Shown here piece by piece: positions 25,611 through 34,056 of a DNA stretch of 64,000 nt. The notes under the pieces were generated by a model. It saw nothing but the letters and a program-made list of their open reading frames with translations. It had not been told where the DNA came from and searched no databases. Made by a program: the position numbers and the translations under genes. The stretch is taken from NCBI GenBank assembly GCA_963721105.1, contig CAVRHY010000011.1:1054001-1118000 (forward strand), given 5' to 3'. Each line of letters begins with the position of its first letter. The first letter of the stretch is position 1. Source of the DNA: Thermohalobaculum sp963721105 (GTDB lineage: Bacteria; Pseudomonadota; Alphaproteobacteria; Rhodobacterales; Rhodobacteraceae).

Positions 25611-26651
25611 TCACGCGCTGACCTTCATGACATGGCCCAGCCGGTCCATGTGCTCGAGCGCCCGGCCGGTGCCGAGCGCCACGCAGTGCAACGGCTCCTC
25701 GGCGACCGAGATCGCGAGGCCCGTCTGCTCGCGCAGGCTGAGGTCCAGGTCGCGCAGATGGGCGCCGCCGCCGGCGAGCATGACGCCGTTGTCGACGATG
25801 TCGGCGGCCAGGTCCGGCGGCGTCGCCTCCAGCGCCACCATCACGGCCTCGACGATCTGCTGCACCGGCTCGGCCAGCGCCTCGGCGATCTGGCCCTGGG
25901 TGATCTCCTGCTCCTTCGGCACGCCGTTCAGCAGGTCGCGGCCGCGGATCACCATGCGGTCGCCGATCCCGTCGGTCGGGATGCGCGCGGTGCCCATGGC
26001 CTTCTTGATCTTCTCGGCGGTCGACTCCCCGATCAGCAGGTTGTGCTGCCGGCGCAGATGGCTGATGATCGCCTCGTCCATCTTGTCGCCGCCGACGCGC
26101 ACGCTGCGGGCGTAGACGATGTCCGAGAGCGACAGGACCGCGACCTCGGTCGTGCCGCCGCCGATGTCGACGATCATGCTGCCCGTGGGTTCCGTTATCG
26201 GCAGGCCGGCGCCGATGGCGGCCGCGATCGGCTCCGGGATCAGGATCGCCTTGCGCGCGCCGGCCGACAGGACCGAGTCGCGGATGGCGCGCTCCTCGAC
26301 CGCGGTGGCGCCGTAGGGAACGCAGACGACGATCACGGGTTTGGCCATCCAGGCGCTGGAATGCACCTTGCGGATGAAGTGCTTGATCATCTCCTCGGCG
26401 ACCTCGAAGTCGGCGATGACGCCGTCGCGCATCGGCCGGATCGCCTGGATGCTGCCGGGTGTTCGGCCAAGCATCAGCTTGGCGTCCTCTCCGACGGCCT
26501 TGACCTGTTTCTTGCCGTTGACTGTCTGATAGGCGACGACAGAGGGCTCGTTCAGGACGATCCCCTTGCCCTTGACGTAGACCAGCGTGTTAGCCGTGCC
26601 CAGGTCGATCGCCATGTCGTTCGAGAAGACGCCGAACAATCCGCCGATCAT
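25611..26651 (-). CDS. mreB: Rod shape-determining actin homologue MreB
   Basis: 346-residue bacterial actin that forms membrane-bound filaments directing lateral wall synthesis. It has an N-terminal amphipathic membrane-binding stretch (MIGGLFGVFSND), phosphate-binding MAIDLGTANTLVY, the second phosphate motif MIVDIGGGTTEVAV, and the adenosine motif NGVMLAGGGAHL. ATG 26651 is chosen over the open frame 12 codons upstream because it gives the standard MreB length. First gene of the mreBCD-mrdA-rodA operon; the promoter should lie in the 342-bp gap to the right. Confidence 0.96.
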   Translation of the reverse strand: MIGGLFGVFSNDMAIDLGTANTLVYVKGKGIVLNEPSVVAYQTVNGKKQVKAVGEDAKLMLGRTPGSIQAIRPMRDGVIADFEVAEEMIKHFIRKVHSSAWMAKPVIVVCVPYGATAVEERAIRDSVLSAGARKAILIPEPIAAAIGAGLPITEPTGSMIVDIGGGTTEVAVLSLSDIVYARSVRVGGDKMDEAIISHLRRQHNLLIGESTAEKIKKAMGTARIPTDGIGDRMVIRGRDLLNGVPKEQEITQGQIAEALAEPVQQIVEAVMVALEATPPDLAADIVDNGVMLAGGGAHLRDLDLSLREQTGLAISVAEEPLHCVALGTGRALEHMDRLGHVMKVSA

Positions 26652-26993
26652 CGCGTTCCGCCTTTTTGCCTGCCCGATGTGCCCCATCCGGGCGGATTCG
26701 GGTCCGCCTCTCTGCCTCCGGTTATAGGCGCGAGGTTAACTTCGCGCAAAGGGAAAGCAGACCGACCCGGTGGTGGTCGCTTGCCTAGGACAAAATGGCG
26801 ACGGTCCGGAGGCGGCGCCGCCGCGCGGTCGTGCCGCACCGCCGTCCGGGTTGCCGTCCGGACCGCCCTCCGGGTCGCCGCCCCCGCGTTGCCGCTCGGT
26901 CACTTCCGGCTTGCATCACTGCGGCGGCGGGATCGTTCTTCTCTGGCGCGCGTTGGGGCGCCCGACGTTACATTTCTCGAAAGGACAACCGTC
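26652..26993. other. Divergent intergenic region upstream of mreB and a GlsB-type gene
   Basis: 342 bp with no supported gene. It should contain the mreB promoter (leftward) and the promoter of the small membrane protein (rightward). The middle (about 26800-26900) is very GC-rich, with tandem CCGTCCGG/CCCTCCGG blocks and a GGCGGCGCCGCC palindrome. An AAGG Shine-Dalgarno-like run precedes the ATG at 26994. Confidence 0.5.
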
Positions 26994-27242
26994 ATGGGCT
27001 GGATCGTCTTTCTCTTCATCGGGCTTCTCGCCGGCTGGATCGCCGAAAAGATCATGCACCGCGACCACGGGCTGCTGACCAACCTGGTCGTGGGCGTGAT
27101 CGGCGCCTATCTGGGCGCGTTCCTCTTCAGCCTGCTCGGCATCGGTGCCGGCGGCTTCATCGGGTCGCTGATCGTCGCCGTCATCGGCGCGGTCCTGCTG
27201 CTCTGGATCGTCGGCATGGTGCGCGGCCGCAGCCACAGCTGA
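26994..27242 (+). CDS. GlsB/YeaQ/YmgE family stress-response membrane protein
   Basis: 82-residue transglycosylase-associated-protein family member with three short membrane spans (GWIVFLFIGLLAGWIAEKI, NLVVGVIGAYLGAFLFSLL and GFIGSLIVAVIGAVLLLWIVG). Family members are induced by general or acid stress; the biochemical role is unknown. The whole protein fits the family length. A hairpin follows 22 bp after its stop. Confidence 0.93.
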   Translation: MGWIVFLFIGLLAGWIAEKIMHRDHGLLTNLVVGVIGAYLGAFLFSLLGIGAGGFIGSLIVAVIGAVLLLWIVGMVRGRSHS

Positions 27243-27264
27243 CCGGCAGCGCCAGGCCTGACTG

Positions 27265-27290
27265 ACGGGCCGCACGGTCGTGCGGCCCGT
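27265..27290 (+). terminator. Hairpin downstream of the GlsB-type gene
   Basis: Perfect 11-bp stem (acgggccgcac with its complement) around a GGTC loop, 22 bp after the stop codon at 27242. There is no clear T-run behind it, so it may stabilise the 3' end or terminate weakly. Confidence 0.55.
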
Positions 27291-27393
27291 CGTTACGCCG
27301 TCGTTACGAACGAATCGCCCGCCATGCTAGAATCGCGTCCCCGCCGCATCCGGCCCGTGACCCTGGGCTCCCGACAGCGCGGAGGGGACGATC

Positions 27394-29046
27394 ATGACCT
27401 ATTTCGACCTCGGGACGCATGGGTGGGCCGTCTCGACCGGCTCGGACGAGGCGCAGGCCTGGTTCGACCGCGGGCTCGTCTGGCTCTACGCCTACCACCA
27501 CGAGGAGGCGATCGCCTGCTTCGAGCGGGCGCTGGAGGCGGACGACCAGCTCGCCATGGCGCACTGGGGCATCGCCTACGCCATCGGTCCCAACTACAAC
27601 AAGCCGTGGGAGGCGTTCGAGGACGACGAGAAGCCCCAGGCACTCGACCGGGCGCGCGAGGCGCTGGACGCGGCCGCCCGGCTGGCCGAAGGCGCAACCC
27701 CCGTCGAGCGTGCGCTGATCGGCGCGGTCGCGAAACGCTACCCCGACAGCGGCGTCTGCGAGGACTTCGCCCCCTGGAACGATGCCTTCGCCGCCGCCAT
27801 GCGCGCGGTGCACCGGGCGCACCCCGACGAGCTCGACGTCACCGCGCTGTTCGCCGAGGCGATCATGAACCGCACGCCCTGGCAGCTCTGGGACATCGCC
27901 GCCGGCCGCCCGGCAGAGGGCGCCGACACCGCCGAGGCCATCGACGTGCTCGAGCGCGCCTTTGCCGATCGGCCGGACGCATGGGACCATCCCGGCCTGC
28001 TGCACATGTATGTCCACCTGATGGAGATGTCGCCGACGCCGGAGCGCGCGCTGCGCCATGGCGACCGGCTGTCGACCCTCGTGCCCGACGCCGGCCACCT
28101 GCTGCACATGGCGACGCATATCGACGTGCTGTGCGGCAACTACCACGACGTCGTGGCGCGCAACGCCCGCGCGATCGAGGCCGACCGCCGCTGGCTCGCC
28201 CATGCCGGGCCCGAGAACTTCTACTCGGTCTACCGCTGCCACAATTATCACTTCCTGATCTACGGCGCGATGTTCCTTGGCCAGCCCGGCCCGGCGCTCG
28301 CCGCGGCCGACGAGATGGTCTCGACGCTGCCCGAATCCTTCCTGCGCCCGATGGCCGACTGGTTCGAGGCCTTCATCCCGATGCGCCAGCACGTGCTGGT
28401 CCGCTTCGGCATGTGGGACGAGATCCTGGCCCAGCCGCTGCCGCAGGACGCCGGCCTCTACGCGATGACCACGGCGCTGATGCGCTATGCCCGCACGGTC
28501 GCGCTGGCGAACACCGGGCGCACGGCCGAGGCCGATGTCGAGTTTGCCGCGTTCAACGCGGCGCGCGAGGCGGTGCCCGAGACGCGGATGCTCTTCAACA
28601 ACACCTGCCGCGACATCCTGACGATCGCCGAGGCGATGGCGGCTGGCGAGCTGGCCTACCACAAGGGCGAGCACGATGCCGCGTTCGCGCATCTGCGCCG
28701 CGCCGGCGCGCTGGACGACGGCCTGCCCTATGACGAGCCCTGGGGCTGGATGCAGCCCGCGCGCCACGCGCTGGGGGCGCTGCTGCTGGAGCAGGGCCGC
28801 GTCGACGAGGCCGAGGCCGTCTACCGCTCCGACCTGGGGCTCGACGGGGCGCTGCCCAGGCCATGCCAGCACCCCGACAACCTGTGGAGCCTGCACGGCC
28901 TGGCCGAATGCATGCAGCGAAAAAGCAAATCCGGCGACGCCGACACGGGCGAGGCGCGCCTCGTCCGCCAGCGTCTCGGCCTCGCCGTCGCGCGCGCCGC
29001 GGTCCCCGTGCGCGCCTCGTGCTACTGCCGGCGCGCTGCCGCCTGA
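27394..29046 (+). CDS. TPR-repeat protein
   Basis: 550-residue cytoplasmic protein built of helical tetratricopeptide-like repeats. The first is typical (WFDRGLVWLYAYHHEEAIACFERALEADDQLAMAHWGIAYA, residues ~23-63). A middle region carries conserved-looking histidines and aromatics (HPGLLHMYVHLMEMSPTPERAL, HLLHMATHIDVLCGNYHDVV, YRCHNYHFLIYGAMF). A further repeat near 440-480 is DEAEAVYRSDLGL. The His-rich middle resembles a widespread family of ~550-residue TPR proteins of unknown function. No signal peptide. The start is the ATG after GGAGGGGACGATC. Stands alone between the GlsB gene and a convergent peptidase gene. Confidence 0.85.
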   Translation: MTYFDLGTHGWAVSTGSDEAQAWFDRGLVWLYAYHHEEAIACFERALEADDQLAMAHWGIAYAIGPNYNKPWEAFEDDEKPQALDRAREALDAAARLAEGATPVERALIGAVAKRYPDSGVCEDFAPWNDAFAAAMRAVHRAHPDELDVTALFAEAIMNRTPWQLWDIAAGRPAEGADTAEAIDVLERAFADRPDAWDHPGLLHMYVHLMEMSPTPERALRHGDRLSTLVPDAGHLLHMATHIDVLCGNYHDVVARNARAIEADRRWLAHAGPENFYSVYRCHNYHFLIYGAMFLGQPGPALAAADEMVSTLPESFLRPMADWFEAFIPMRQHVLVRFGMWDEILAQPLPQDAGLYAMTTALMRYARTVALANTGRTAEADVEFAAFNAAREAVPETRMLFNNTCRDILTIAEAMAAGELAYHKGEHDAAFAHLRRAGALDDGLPYDEPWGWMQPARHALGALLLEQGRVDEAEAVYRSDLGLDGALPRPCQHPDNLWSLHGLAECMQRKSKSGDADTGEARLVRQRLGLAVARAAVPVRASCYCRRAAA

Positions 29047-29097
29047 GCGGCCGCCCCGGCCCAGCCCCGACCCCAGCCCGGCCAGAGCCGCCGCTCA

Positions 29098-30153
29098 TCA
29101 CATCGTCGTCGCCGGCGTCCGCCTGGCGGGCACGCCGGTCACTTGCGCCCGGAACGACGGATGCTCGGGCCAGTCTCCATCCGCCTCCCAGACGCCGCGC
29201 GCGATGGCCCGCGCCACGCAGTCGCCGGCGGCGGCGCCCAGCACCAGCGTGCGGTGGTGGTCGACCTCGACTGGCCCGTCCGGGCAGACCGCGAACAGCG
29301 AGTCGCCGTCGAAGGGCGCGTGGATCGGCCGGATCGCGCGCGCCAGCCCGTCCTGCGCCATCGCCGCCATACGCTTCAGCGCCACGCGCTCCAGCGGCAC
29401 CGAGCAGGCGACGACGACCAGCGTTGTCGCGAGGGTGCCCGAGCCCTTCAGGTCCGGCGGCAGGCCGATGGCGGGCAGCCCATCGGCCGCGGGGCGGACG
29501 CCGCCGAACTCGGCCCCGATCTCGAACGGCCAGGACCAGAAGCAGCTTGCGTCCGGCATGACGGGCGAGCCGACCGGGTTCACGACCGCCAGCGCCGCAA
29601 CCACCGCCCCGTCGCCGACGTCGATCGAGGCGGTGCCCAGCCCGCCGCGCCAGGTGCCGGCGACCGCACCGTAGCCGGCCCCGGCCGAGCCGAGAGCGAA
29701 CTCGCGGCCGCAGGCCGCCAGCGCGGCGCGGGCGAGCTCTGGATAGGTCGAGACGATGCCCGTCTTCTGCCCGCCATTGTCCAGGTCGTAGATCGCCGCG
29801 CCCGGCACGACCGGCACCGGCGGCGTGCCCGGGACGGGGACGTTGCCGATGCCCTCCTCGGCCAGCGCGTGCGTCACCGCGTCCCCGGAGGCCAGCCCGT
29901 AGACCGAGCCGCCCGAAAAGACGATGGCGTGCGCCACCCGCAGAGTCGAATCCGGGGCGACCGAGGTCGTCTCGCGCGTGACCGGCCCGCCGCCGCGGAT
30001 ATCCGCCGTGCACAGGATTCCGCCCTCGAAGCGGACCACCGTCACGCCCGAGCGCAGCGCCGCGTCATGCGCGTTGCCGACAGTGATGCCGGCAATGTCG
30101 GTCAGCGAGTTCAGCGGCGCGGGCTTCGCCGAGAGGGCGGCGTGCGCGGTCAT
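29098..30153 (-). CDS. P1 family peptidase (DmpA/L-aminopeptidase-D-esterase type)
   Basis: 351-residue member of the DmpA/BapA N-terminal-nucleophile family, enzymes that self-cleave and then hydrolyse N-terminal residues or beta-peptides. Visible family segments are NSLTDIAGITVGNAHD, FSGGSVYGLASGDAV, a Gly-rich FALGSAGAGYGAVAGTWRGGLG, and the GSGTLATTLVVVAC stretch where processing and the nucleophile are expected. I cannot fix the nucleophile residue by eye. No signal peptide. Single gene. Confidence 0.87.
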   Translation of the reverse strand: MTAHAALSAKPAPLNSLTDIAGITVGNAHDAALRSGVTVVRFEGGILCTADIRGGGPVTRETTSVAPDSTLRVAHAIVFSGGSVYGLASGDAVTHALAEEGIGNVPVPGTPPVPVVPGAAIYDLDNGGQKTGIVSTYPELARAALAACGREFALGSAGAGYGAVAGTWRGGLGTASIDVGDGAVVAALAVVNPVGSPVMPDASCFWSWPFEIGAEFGGVRPAADGLPAIGLPPDLKGSGTLATTLVVVACSVPLERVALKRMAAMAQDGLARAIRPIHAPFDGDSLFAVCPDGPVEVDHHRTLVLGAAAGDCVARAIARGVWEADGDWPEHPSFRAQVTGVPARRTPATTM

Positions 30154-30333
30154 GCGGTCACCGCGAACGACGCATGCGCCGCTCGAGTGACGATGGGATC
30201 TTTCGACAAGACGACCTCCCGGGAATGCCGCCGACCCGGATGCGGGCCACCTTCTGGCACAGGGACAACGCGGCCCGGGCCGGAACGATCCGCCGCCCGC
30301 GCGGGACGACGCGGGCCTGGCCCTGCCGCGCCC

Positions 30334-30822
30334 TCAGGCACCCGACGGCGGCAGCGCTCCGCGCGCGATACGGTCGGCCGCCAGCCGCGCGAAGCGCAGC
30401 GTCACCGCCTTGCGCCGGGCCCCCGGCAGCCTGGCCTCGATCCCGTGGCGCAGCACCTCGCCACCCCAGCCATCGGCCCGGATCAAGCCGTGCTCGGCCG
30501 GCAGCAGCTCGTCCGGAAAGCCCTCGGGCACCGCGAAATACAGCCGGTCGCACCAGTCCAGGTAGTCCGGCCACTTGCCGTCCGACGCGAAGTCGGCCCG
30601 GCACGACTTCACCTCGACGCACCATACCTCGCCCGCCGGCCCCAGCGCGCAGACGTCCATCCGGCGCCCGGAGCGCGTCGGCACCTCGGTCAGCGGCGAG
30701 AAGCCGGCATCCAGCAGCATCCGGCAGACGCCGCGCGCTATGACGATACCGGGGGCGGCACCGGGGGCGGCACCGGGGGCGGCGGCGGGGGCGGCGGCGG
30801 GGGCTATGTCGGCGAGGGCCAT
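30334..30822 (-). CDS. MmcB family DNA repair protein
   Basis: 162-residue MmcB (DUF1052) protein, a restriction-endonuclease-fold family linked to mitomycin-C damage repair in Caulobacter and part of its SOS regulon. The nuclease-like core is TEVPTRSGRRMDVCALGPAGEVWCVEVKSCRADF (E...D...EVK pattern, about residues 45-76), followed by KWPDYLDWCDRLYFAVP. The N-terminus is a low-complexity run of Ala-Pro-Gly repeats (about residues 8-24) encoded by tandem ccgggggcggca units (~30749-30805), so length there may vary. If translation starts after the repeats, the core would begin near IVIARGVCRMLLDAG. Confidence 0.85.
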   Translation of the reverse strand: MALADIAPAAAPAAAPGAAPGAAPGIVIARGVCRMLLDAGFSPLTEVPTRSGRRMDVCALGPAGEVWCVEVKSCRADFASDGKWPDYLDWCDRLYFAVPEGFPDELLPAEHGLIRADGWGGEVLRHGIEARLPGARRKAVTLRFARLAADRIARGALPPSGA

Positions 30823-30969
30823 GGGTCATTCTAGAACGAAGGAGGAACGCTTGCCAAGCGGAGAGTGCGTGCCCGCGCCCGCCCCGCGCTGGACAGCCCG
30901 GCGGCCGGCGGGTAGCGTCCGACGCTGCCGGCGCGTGCCGCCCCGGCGTCAGCGCGCAGGTGGAATGCC

Positions 30970-31926
30970 GTGAAGCGTCCGGGCCCCGTCGCCCCCGCAT
31001 CGGTCGCCCTCGCGATCGTGATCAGCCTCGTCGCGCTCCTGCTGTTCGACCTGATGGGACTGGTCATCAAGCGGCTCTCGTCCTCCTACGGCGCGCCCGA
31101 ACTCTCGGCCTACCGCAACCTCGTCGGCCTGGTGCCCAGCGCCATCGCGCTCTGGACCTCGCGCGCCTGGCACCGTGCCGGCCGGCGGCTCCGCATCCGC
31201 CAGTGGCGCCTTGCGTGCCTGCGCGGCGCGGCCGTCACCTTCGCGCAACTCTCGTTCTACCTCTCGCTCGGCCGCATGGAGTTCGCCACGACCACGACGA
31301 TCAGCTACTCGACCGCGCTCTTCACCACCGCGCTCGCCGTGCCCCTTCTGGCCGAGAAGGTCGGCCTCGTCCGCTGGTCGGCCGTTCTGGTCGGCTTCGT
31401 CGGCGTCGTCATGGTGATGGGCCCCGGCCGCGGCACCTTTTCGTGGGACGCCCTCCTGCCACTCTGCGCCTCCGTCCTCTATGCGCTGACCGCCGTTACG
31501 GCGCGCGTGATCGACGACGATGTTCCCAGCCCGCTGGTCAACCTCTACTCGTCGGGCACGGCGGCGGTCGGCGCGCTGATCCTTGCGTTGTCGACGGGCG
31601 GCTTCTCGGCAATCGCGGCGCCCGGCGACCTTGCCTGGATCGTCCTCATGGGCACCCTCGGCGGCTCGGCGGTCCTCTGCCTGGTCGCCGCCTACCGCAT
31701 GACCGAGCCGAGCAACCTCGCGCCCTTCAACTATTTCGGCATCCCGCTGGCCTTCATCCTCGGCTGGGCCTTCTTCGGCGAGGCGCCGATCGACGACCTC
31801 TTCCCCGGCGCGCTCCTCATTGTCGCCGGCGGTCTCCTGATCGTCTGGCGAGAACGCCGCCGCGGCCGCGCCGTGCCCATCGCCGACGGCCGCAACGACC
31901 CCAGCCGCCCGGTCCCGCCGCGGTGA
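30970..31926 (+). CDS. DMT family (EamA) transporter
   Basis: 318-residue inner-membrane transporter with ten helices in two EamA repeats. The first contains YRNLVGLVPSAIALW and FYLSLGRMEFATTTTISYSTALFTTALAVPLLAEKV, the second SNLAPFNYFGIPLAFILGWAFFGEAP. Members export amino acids, nucleosides or other metabolites; the substrate here is unknown. Translation starts at a GTG (30970). It is divergent from mmcB and convergent with the sulfite dehydrogenase genes. Confidence 0.92.
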   Translation: MKRPGPVAPASVALAIVISLVALLLFDLMGLVIKRLSSSYGAPELSAYRNLVGLVPSAIALWTSRAWHRAGRRLRIRQWRLACLRGAAVTFAQLSFYLSLGRMEFATTTTISYSTALFTTALAVPLLAEKVGLVRWSAVLVGFVGVVMVMGPGRGTFSWDALLPLCASVLYALTAVTARVIDDDVPSPLVNLYSSGTAAVGALILALSTGGFSAIAAPGDLAWIVLMGTLGGSAVLCLVAAYRMTEPSNLAPFNYFGIPLAFILGWAFFGEAPIDDLFPGALLIVAGGLLIVWRERRRGRAVPIADGRNDPSRPVPPR

Positions 31927-32048
31927 GGCTCTTGTGTCGGCGCTTCCGGAGGCTGGCCGAGAAGAAGCCGGGGCGTCAGCTTCGCGGGACTGGGCCGACA
32001 TTCTGCATATCACCCGGACGACCTCTCCCGACCCGCGCCGGGCCTTCG

Positions 32049-32570
32049 TCACCAGGGTTTCTCTCCCTGCGTGGCCCAGACGTCGGTGAAGTTGTCGCGG
32101 TTCGGCATGACGACCGCGGGAAGGGTCGTCTCGGTCATCGCCATGTCGTCTTCGATCACGCCGTTCCGGGCCAGGATGAACGCCGCGAGAGCGTATGCCT
32201 CGTCATCGGACAGCGATTTCGGAGCGTCCAGCGGCATCGCGCGGCGGATATAACCGAAGAGCGTGGTGGCGTACGGCCAATACTTCCCCGCGGGCTTGGC
32301 CCAGACCTCGTTGGGTCCCACGGGCGGCATCACCGGGCCTTCGGTGCCGGTCTCGCCGTGGCATACGGCGCATCGGGCCGCGTAGATCTCGGCGCCCTTT
32401 GCTGCGGTCCCGCTTCCGGCGGGGAGGCCGCGACCGTCCGGCATGACATAGGTCGCATAGAACGGGATCTCGTCGGCCGCCAGCGGCTGGCCGAGGCCCG
32501 GGCCTTCGGCGAAGGCCGTGCCGGCACTGGTGACGAGAACGGTGGCGAACAGGAATTTAAAGATAGACAT
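32049..32570 (-). CDS. SoxD-type c-type cytochrome subunit of sulfite dehydrogenase
   Basis: 173-residue periplasmic cytochrome with a cleavable signal peptide (FLFATVLVTSAGTAFA, cleavage near residue 21) and one haem site CAVCH (residues 67-71); the probable axial Met is in IRRAMPLDAP (Met112). The segments YWPYATTLFGYIRRAMP and SLSDDEAYALAAFIL and the C-terminal MPNRDNF match the N-terminal haem domain of SoxD, but the second SoxD haem domain is absent. Its start overlaps the soxC-like stop by 14 bases. It should carry electrons from the molybdenum subunit to the respiratory chain. Confidence 0.88.
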   Translation of the reverse strand: MSIFKFLFATVLVTSAGTAFAEGPGLGQPLAADEIPFYATYVMPDGRGLPAGSGTAAKGAEIYAARCAVCHGETGTEGPVMPPVGPNEVWAKPAGKYWPYATTLFGYIRRAMPLDAPKSLSDDEAYALAAFILARNGVIEDDMAMTETTLPAVVMPNRDNFTDVWATQGEKPW

Positions 32571-33849
32571 TCTGGACCGCCCCCTCTGCTGTGATCTGCC
32601 ACGGCTGAATGGCGTTGTAGTGCAGGAAGTTCGATGCGTCGTAACGCGCCTTCCAGTCCGACCGGGTGGGCTGGACCGCTCCGGTAACGTCCTCGGCCCG
32701 GCTCATCAGGACCGCCGGTGCTCCATCCCAACGCCACGGCATGCGGAAGCGGGTCAGCGCCCTGGGCAGCACGGGCTCCACGAGTTCAGCCTCCGCCCAG
32801 CTCTGGCCGCCGTCGGCCGAGACCTCGACCCGGCGGATCGGTCCCGCCCCGGACCAGCCGAGGCCGGAGATCTCGTAGAGGCCCGGCCCGCTCATCGTCA
32901 TGGTCGACGAGGGATGGGTGATGAACGATTTCACTCCCATCCCGAAGGTGAATTTTACCGAAGATCCATCGGCGAGAATCTCCGTGTATTCACCGGATTC
33001 GTGCTTGGTGTGAGCGGGAGCGTCGGTCACCCAGAGGCTGGTGAGCCACTTCACGTTCATGTTGCCCTCGAAGCCGGGCAGCAGGAGGCGCATCGGGTAG
33101 CCCTGCTCGGGCCGGATCCGCTCGCCGTTCTGGTAGAGCGCCAGCATCCCGTCCTCCATGATCTTTTCGATCGGGATGGAGCGGGCGAGGCTCGGACCAT
33201 CGCCGCCGACCGCGACGACCCAGCGTCCCTCCGGTTGCACCCCGGCTTCGTCCATCAGGACCGACATGGGGATGCCGGTCCATTCGGAGTTGGAGAGAAG
33301 CCCGTGGAGCATGTCGCAAGCCGCCTGCATGGGGTCGGGCATGATCGCGTTGAACAGGCTGTTGCCGGCGCATTCCAGGAAGTGGGTCGAGGTGACCATC
33401 GGGTAGCGCTCGAGGGCGCCGAGGTCGAACTTCAGCGGCCGGTCTACAAGCCCGTGGAGCATCAGCCGGTGCCGGGCCGGATCCACATCAGGACGTCCCC
33501 CGTGATGCACCTCGAAGTGCAGTCCGCTCGGCGTGATCGTGCCGCGCAGGCGATGATGCGGGGTTCCCGAAAGGCTGAAGGCCGGGGCCACGTCCTTCCA
33601 GGGCTCGATGATCGCGCGCTGGACGGACGCTTCGGCCTCGGCGGGCATGCCGTAGCCGCGCGCCCTTTCGCCCGCGACGGTGGCCCATTCGGGAATGTCG
33701 GCCTCTGCCGCGGCGCCTCGGGGCAACGCAAGCCCCGCCGCGACGGCGCCCGTTCCGGCCACTGCGCGCTTGAGCAGGTGGCGTCGGGTCAGCAACCCGC
33801 CTCCGGCGGCAAACTCGAAGGCGGCGCCGGCCATCGTCTGACGTGTCAT
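32557..33849 (-). CDS. Sulfite dehydrogenase molybdopterin subunit, SoxC-like
   Basis: 430-residue sulfite-oxidase-family enzyme exported by the Tat system: the twin-arginine signal TRRHLLKRA is at residues 21-29, followed by a hydrophobic stretch and AAA cleavage region. The Mo-ligand Cys160 sits in HFLECAGN. Further family segments are GWLTSLW-type core sequence and SGLGWSGAGPIRRVEVSADGG (dimerisation domain). It oxidises sulfite to sulfate (SoxCD can also oxidise protein-bound sulfane). No soxXYZAB genes are present, so free sulfite detoxification is the more likely role. Start ATG 33849 is chosen because MTRQ begins the usual Tat leader; the frame is open for 23 more codons. Confidence 0.9.
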   Translation of the reverse strand: MTRQTMAGAAFEFAAGGGLLTRRHLLKRAVAGTGAVAAGLALPRGAAAEADIPEWATVAGERARGYGMPAEAEASVQRAIIEPWKDVAPAFSLSGTPHHRLRGTITPSGLHFEVHHGGRPDVDPARHRLMLHGLVDRPLKFDLGALERYPMVTSTHFLECAGNSLFNAIMPDPMQAACDMLHGLLSNSEWTGIPMSVLMDEAGVQPEGRWVVAVGGDGPSLARSIPIEKIMEDGMLALYQNGERIRPEQGYPMRLLLPGFEGNMNVKWLTSLWVTDAPAHTKHESGEYTEILADGSSVKFTFGMGVKSFITHPSSTMTMSGPGLYEISGLGWSGAGPIRRVEVSADGGQSWAEAELVEPVLPRALTRFRMPWRWDGAPAVLMSRAEDVTGAVQPTRSDWKARYDASNFLHYNAIQPWQITAEGAVQNVYL

Positions 33850-33923
33850 CTGATTGCGCTTCCCTTGCTGCCTACTCTGCTCGCACGGGCCTCGGGCGCG
33901 GCGTTTCAACCGCTTCAAATGAC

Positions 33924-33929
33924 ATTATA
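33924..33929 (-). promoter_or_regulatory. Candidate -10 element of the soxC-like operon
   Basis: A perfect TATAAT on the minus strand, about 75 bp upstream of the soxC-like start, lies in a short AT-rich pocket (33918-33940) of otherwise GC-rich DNA. No good -35 is at 17-bp spacing, so it may be activator-dependent or chance. Confidence 0.35.
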
Positions 33930-34056
33930 ACACGAAAACTTGTCCCGAGGTGAGGGAAACGTGGCCGCCGGCTCGTGGCGCCGAGCGGATATCGCGATGC
34001 GCTGCCCGCCTGGGGCCTGCAACGGGCTCATAGCGGTCGAGCCGACCGGAGGGGCC

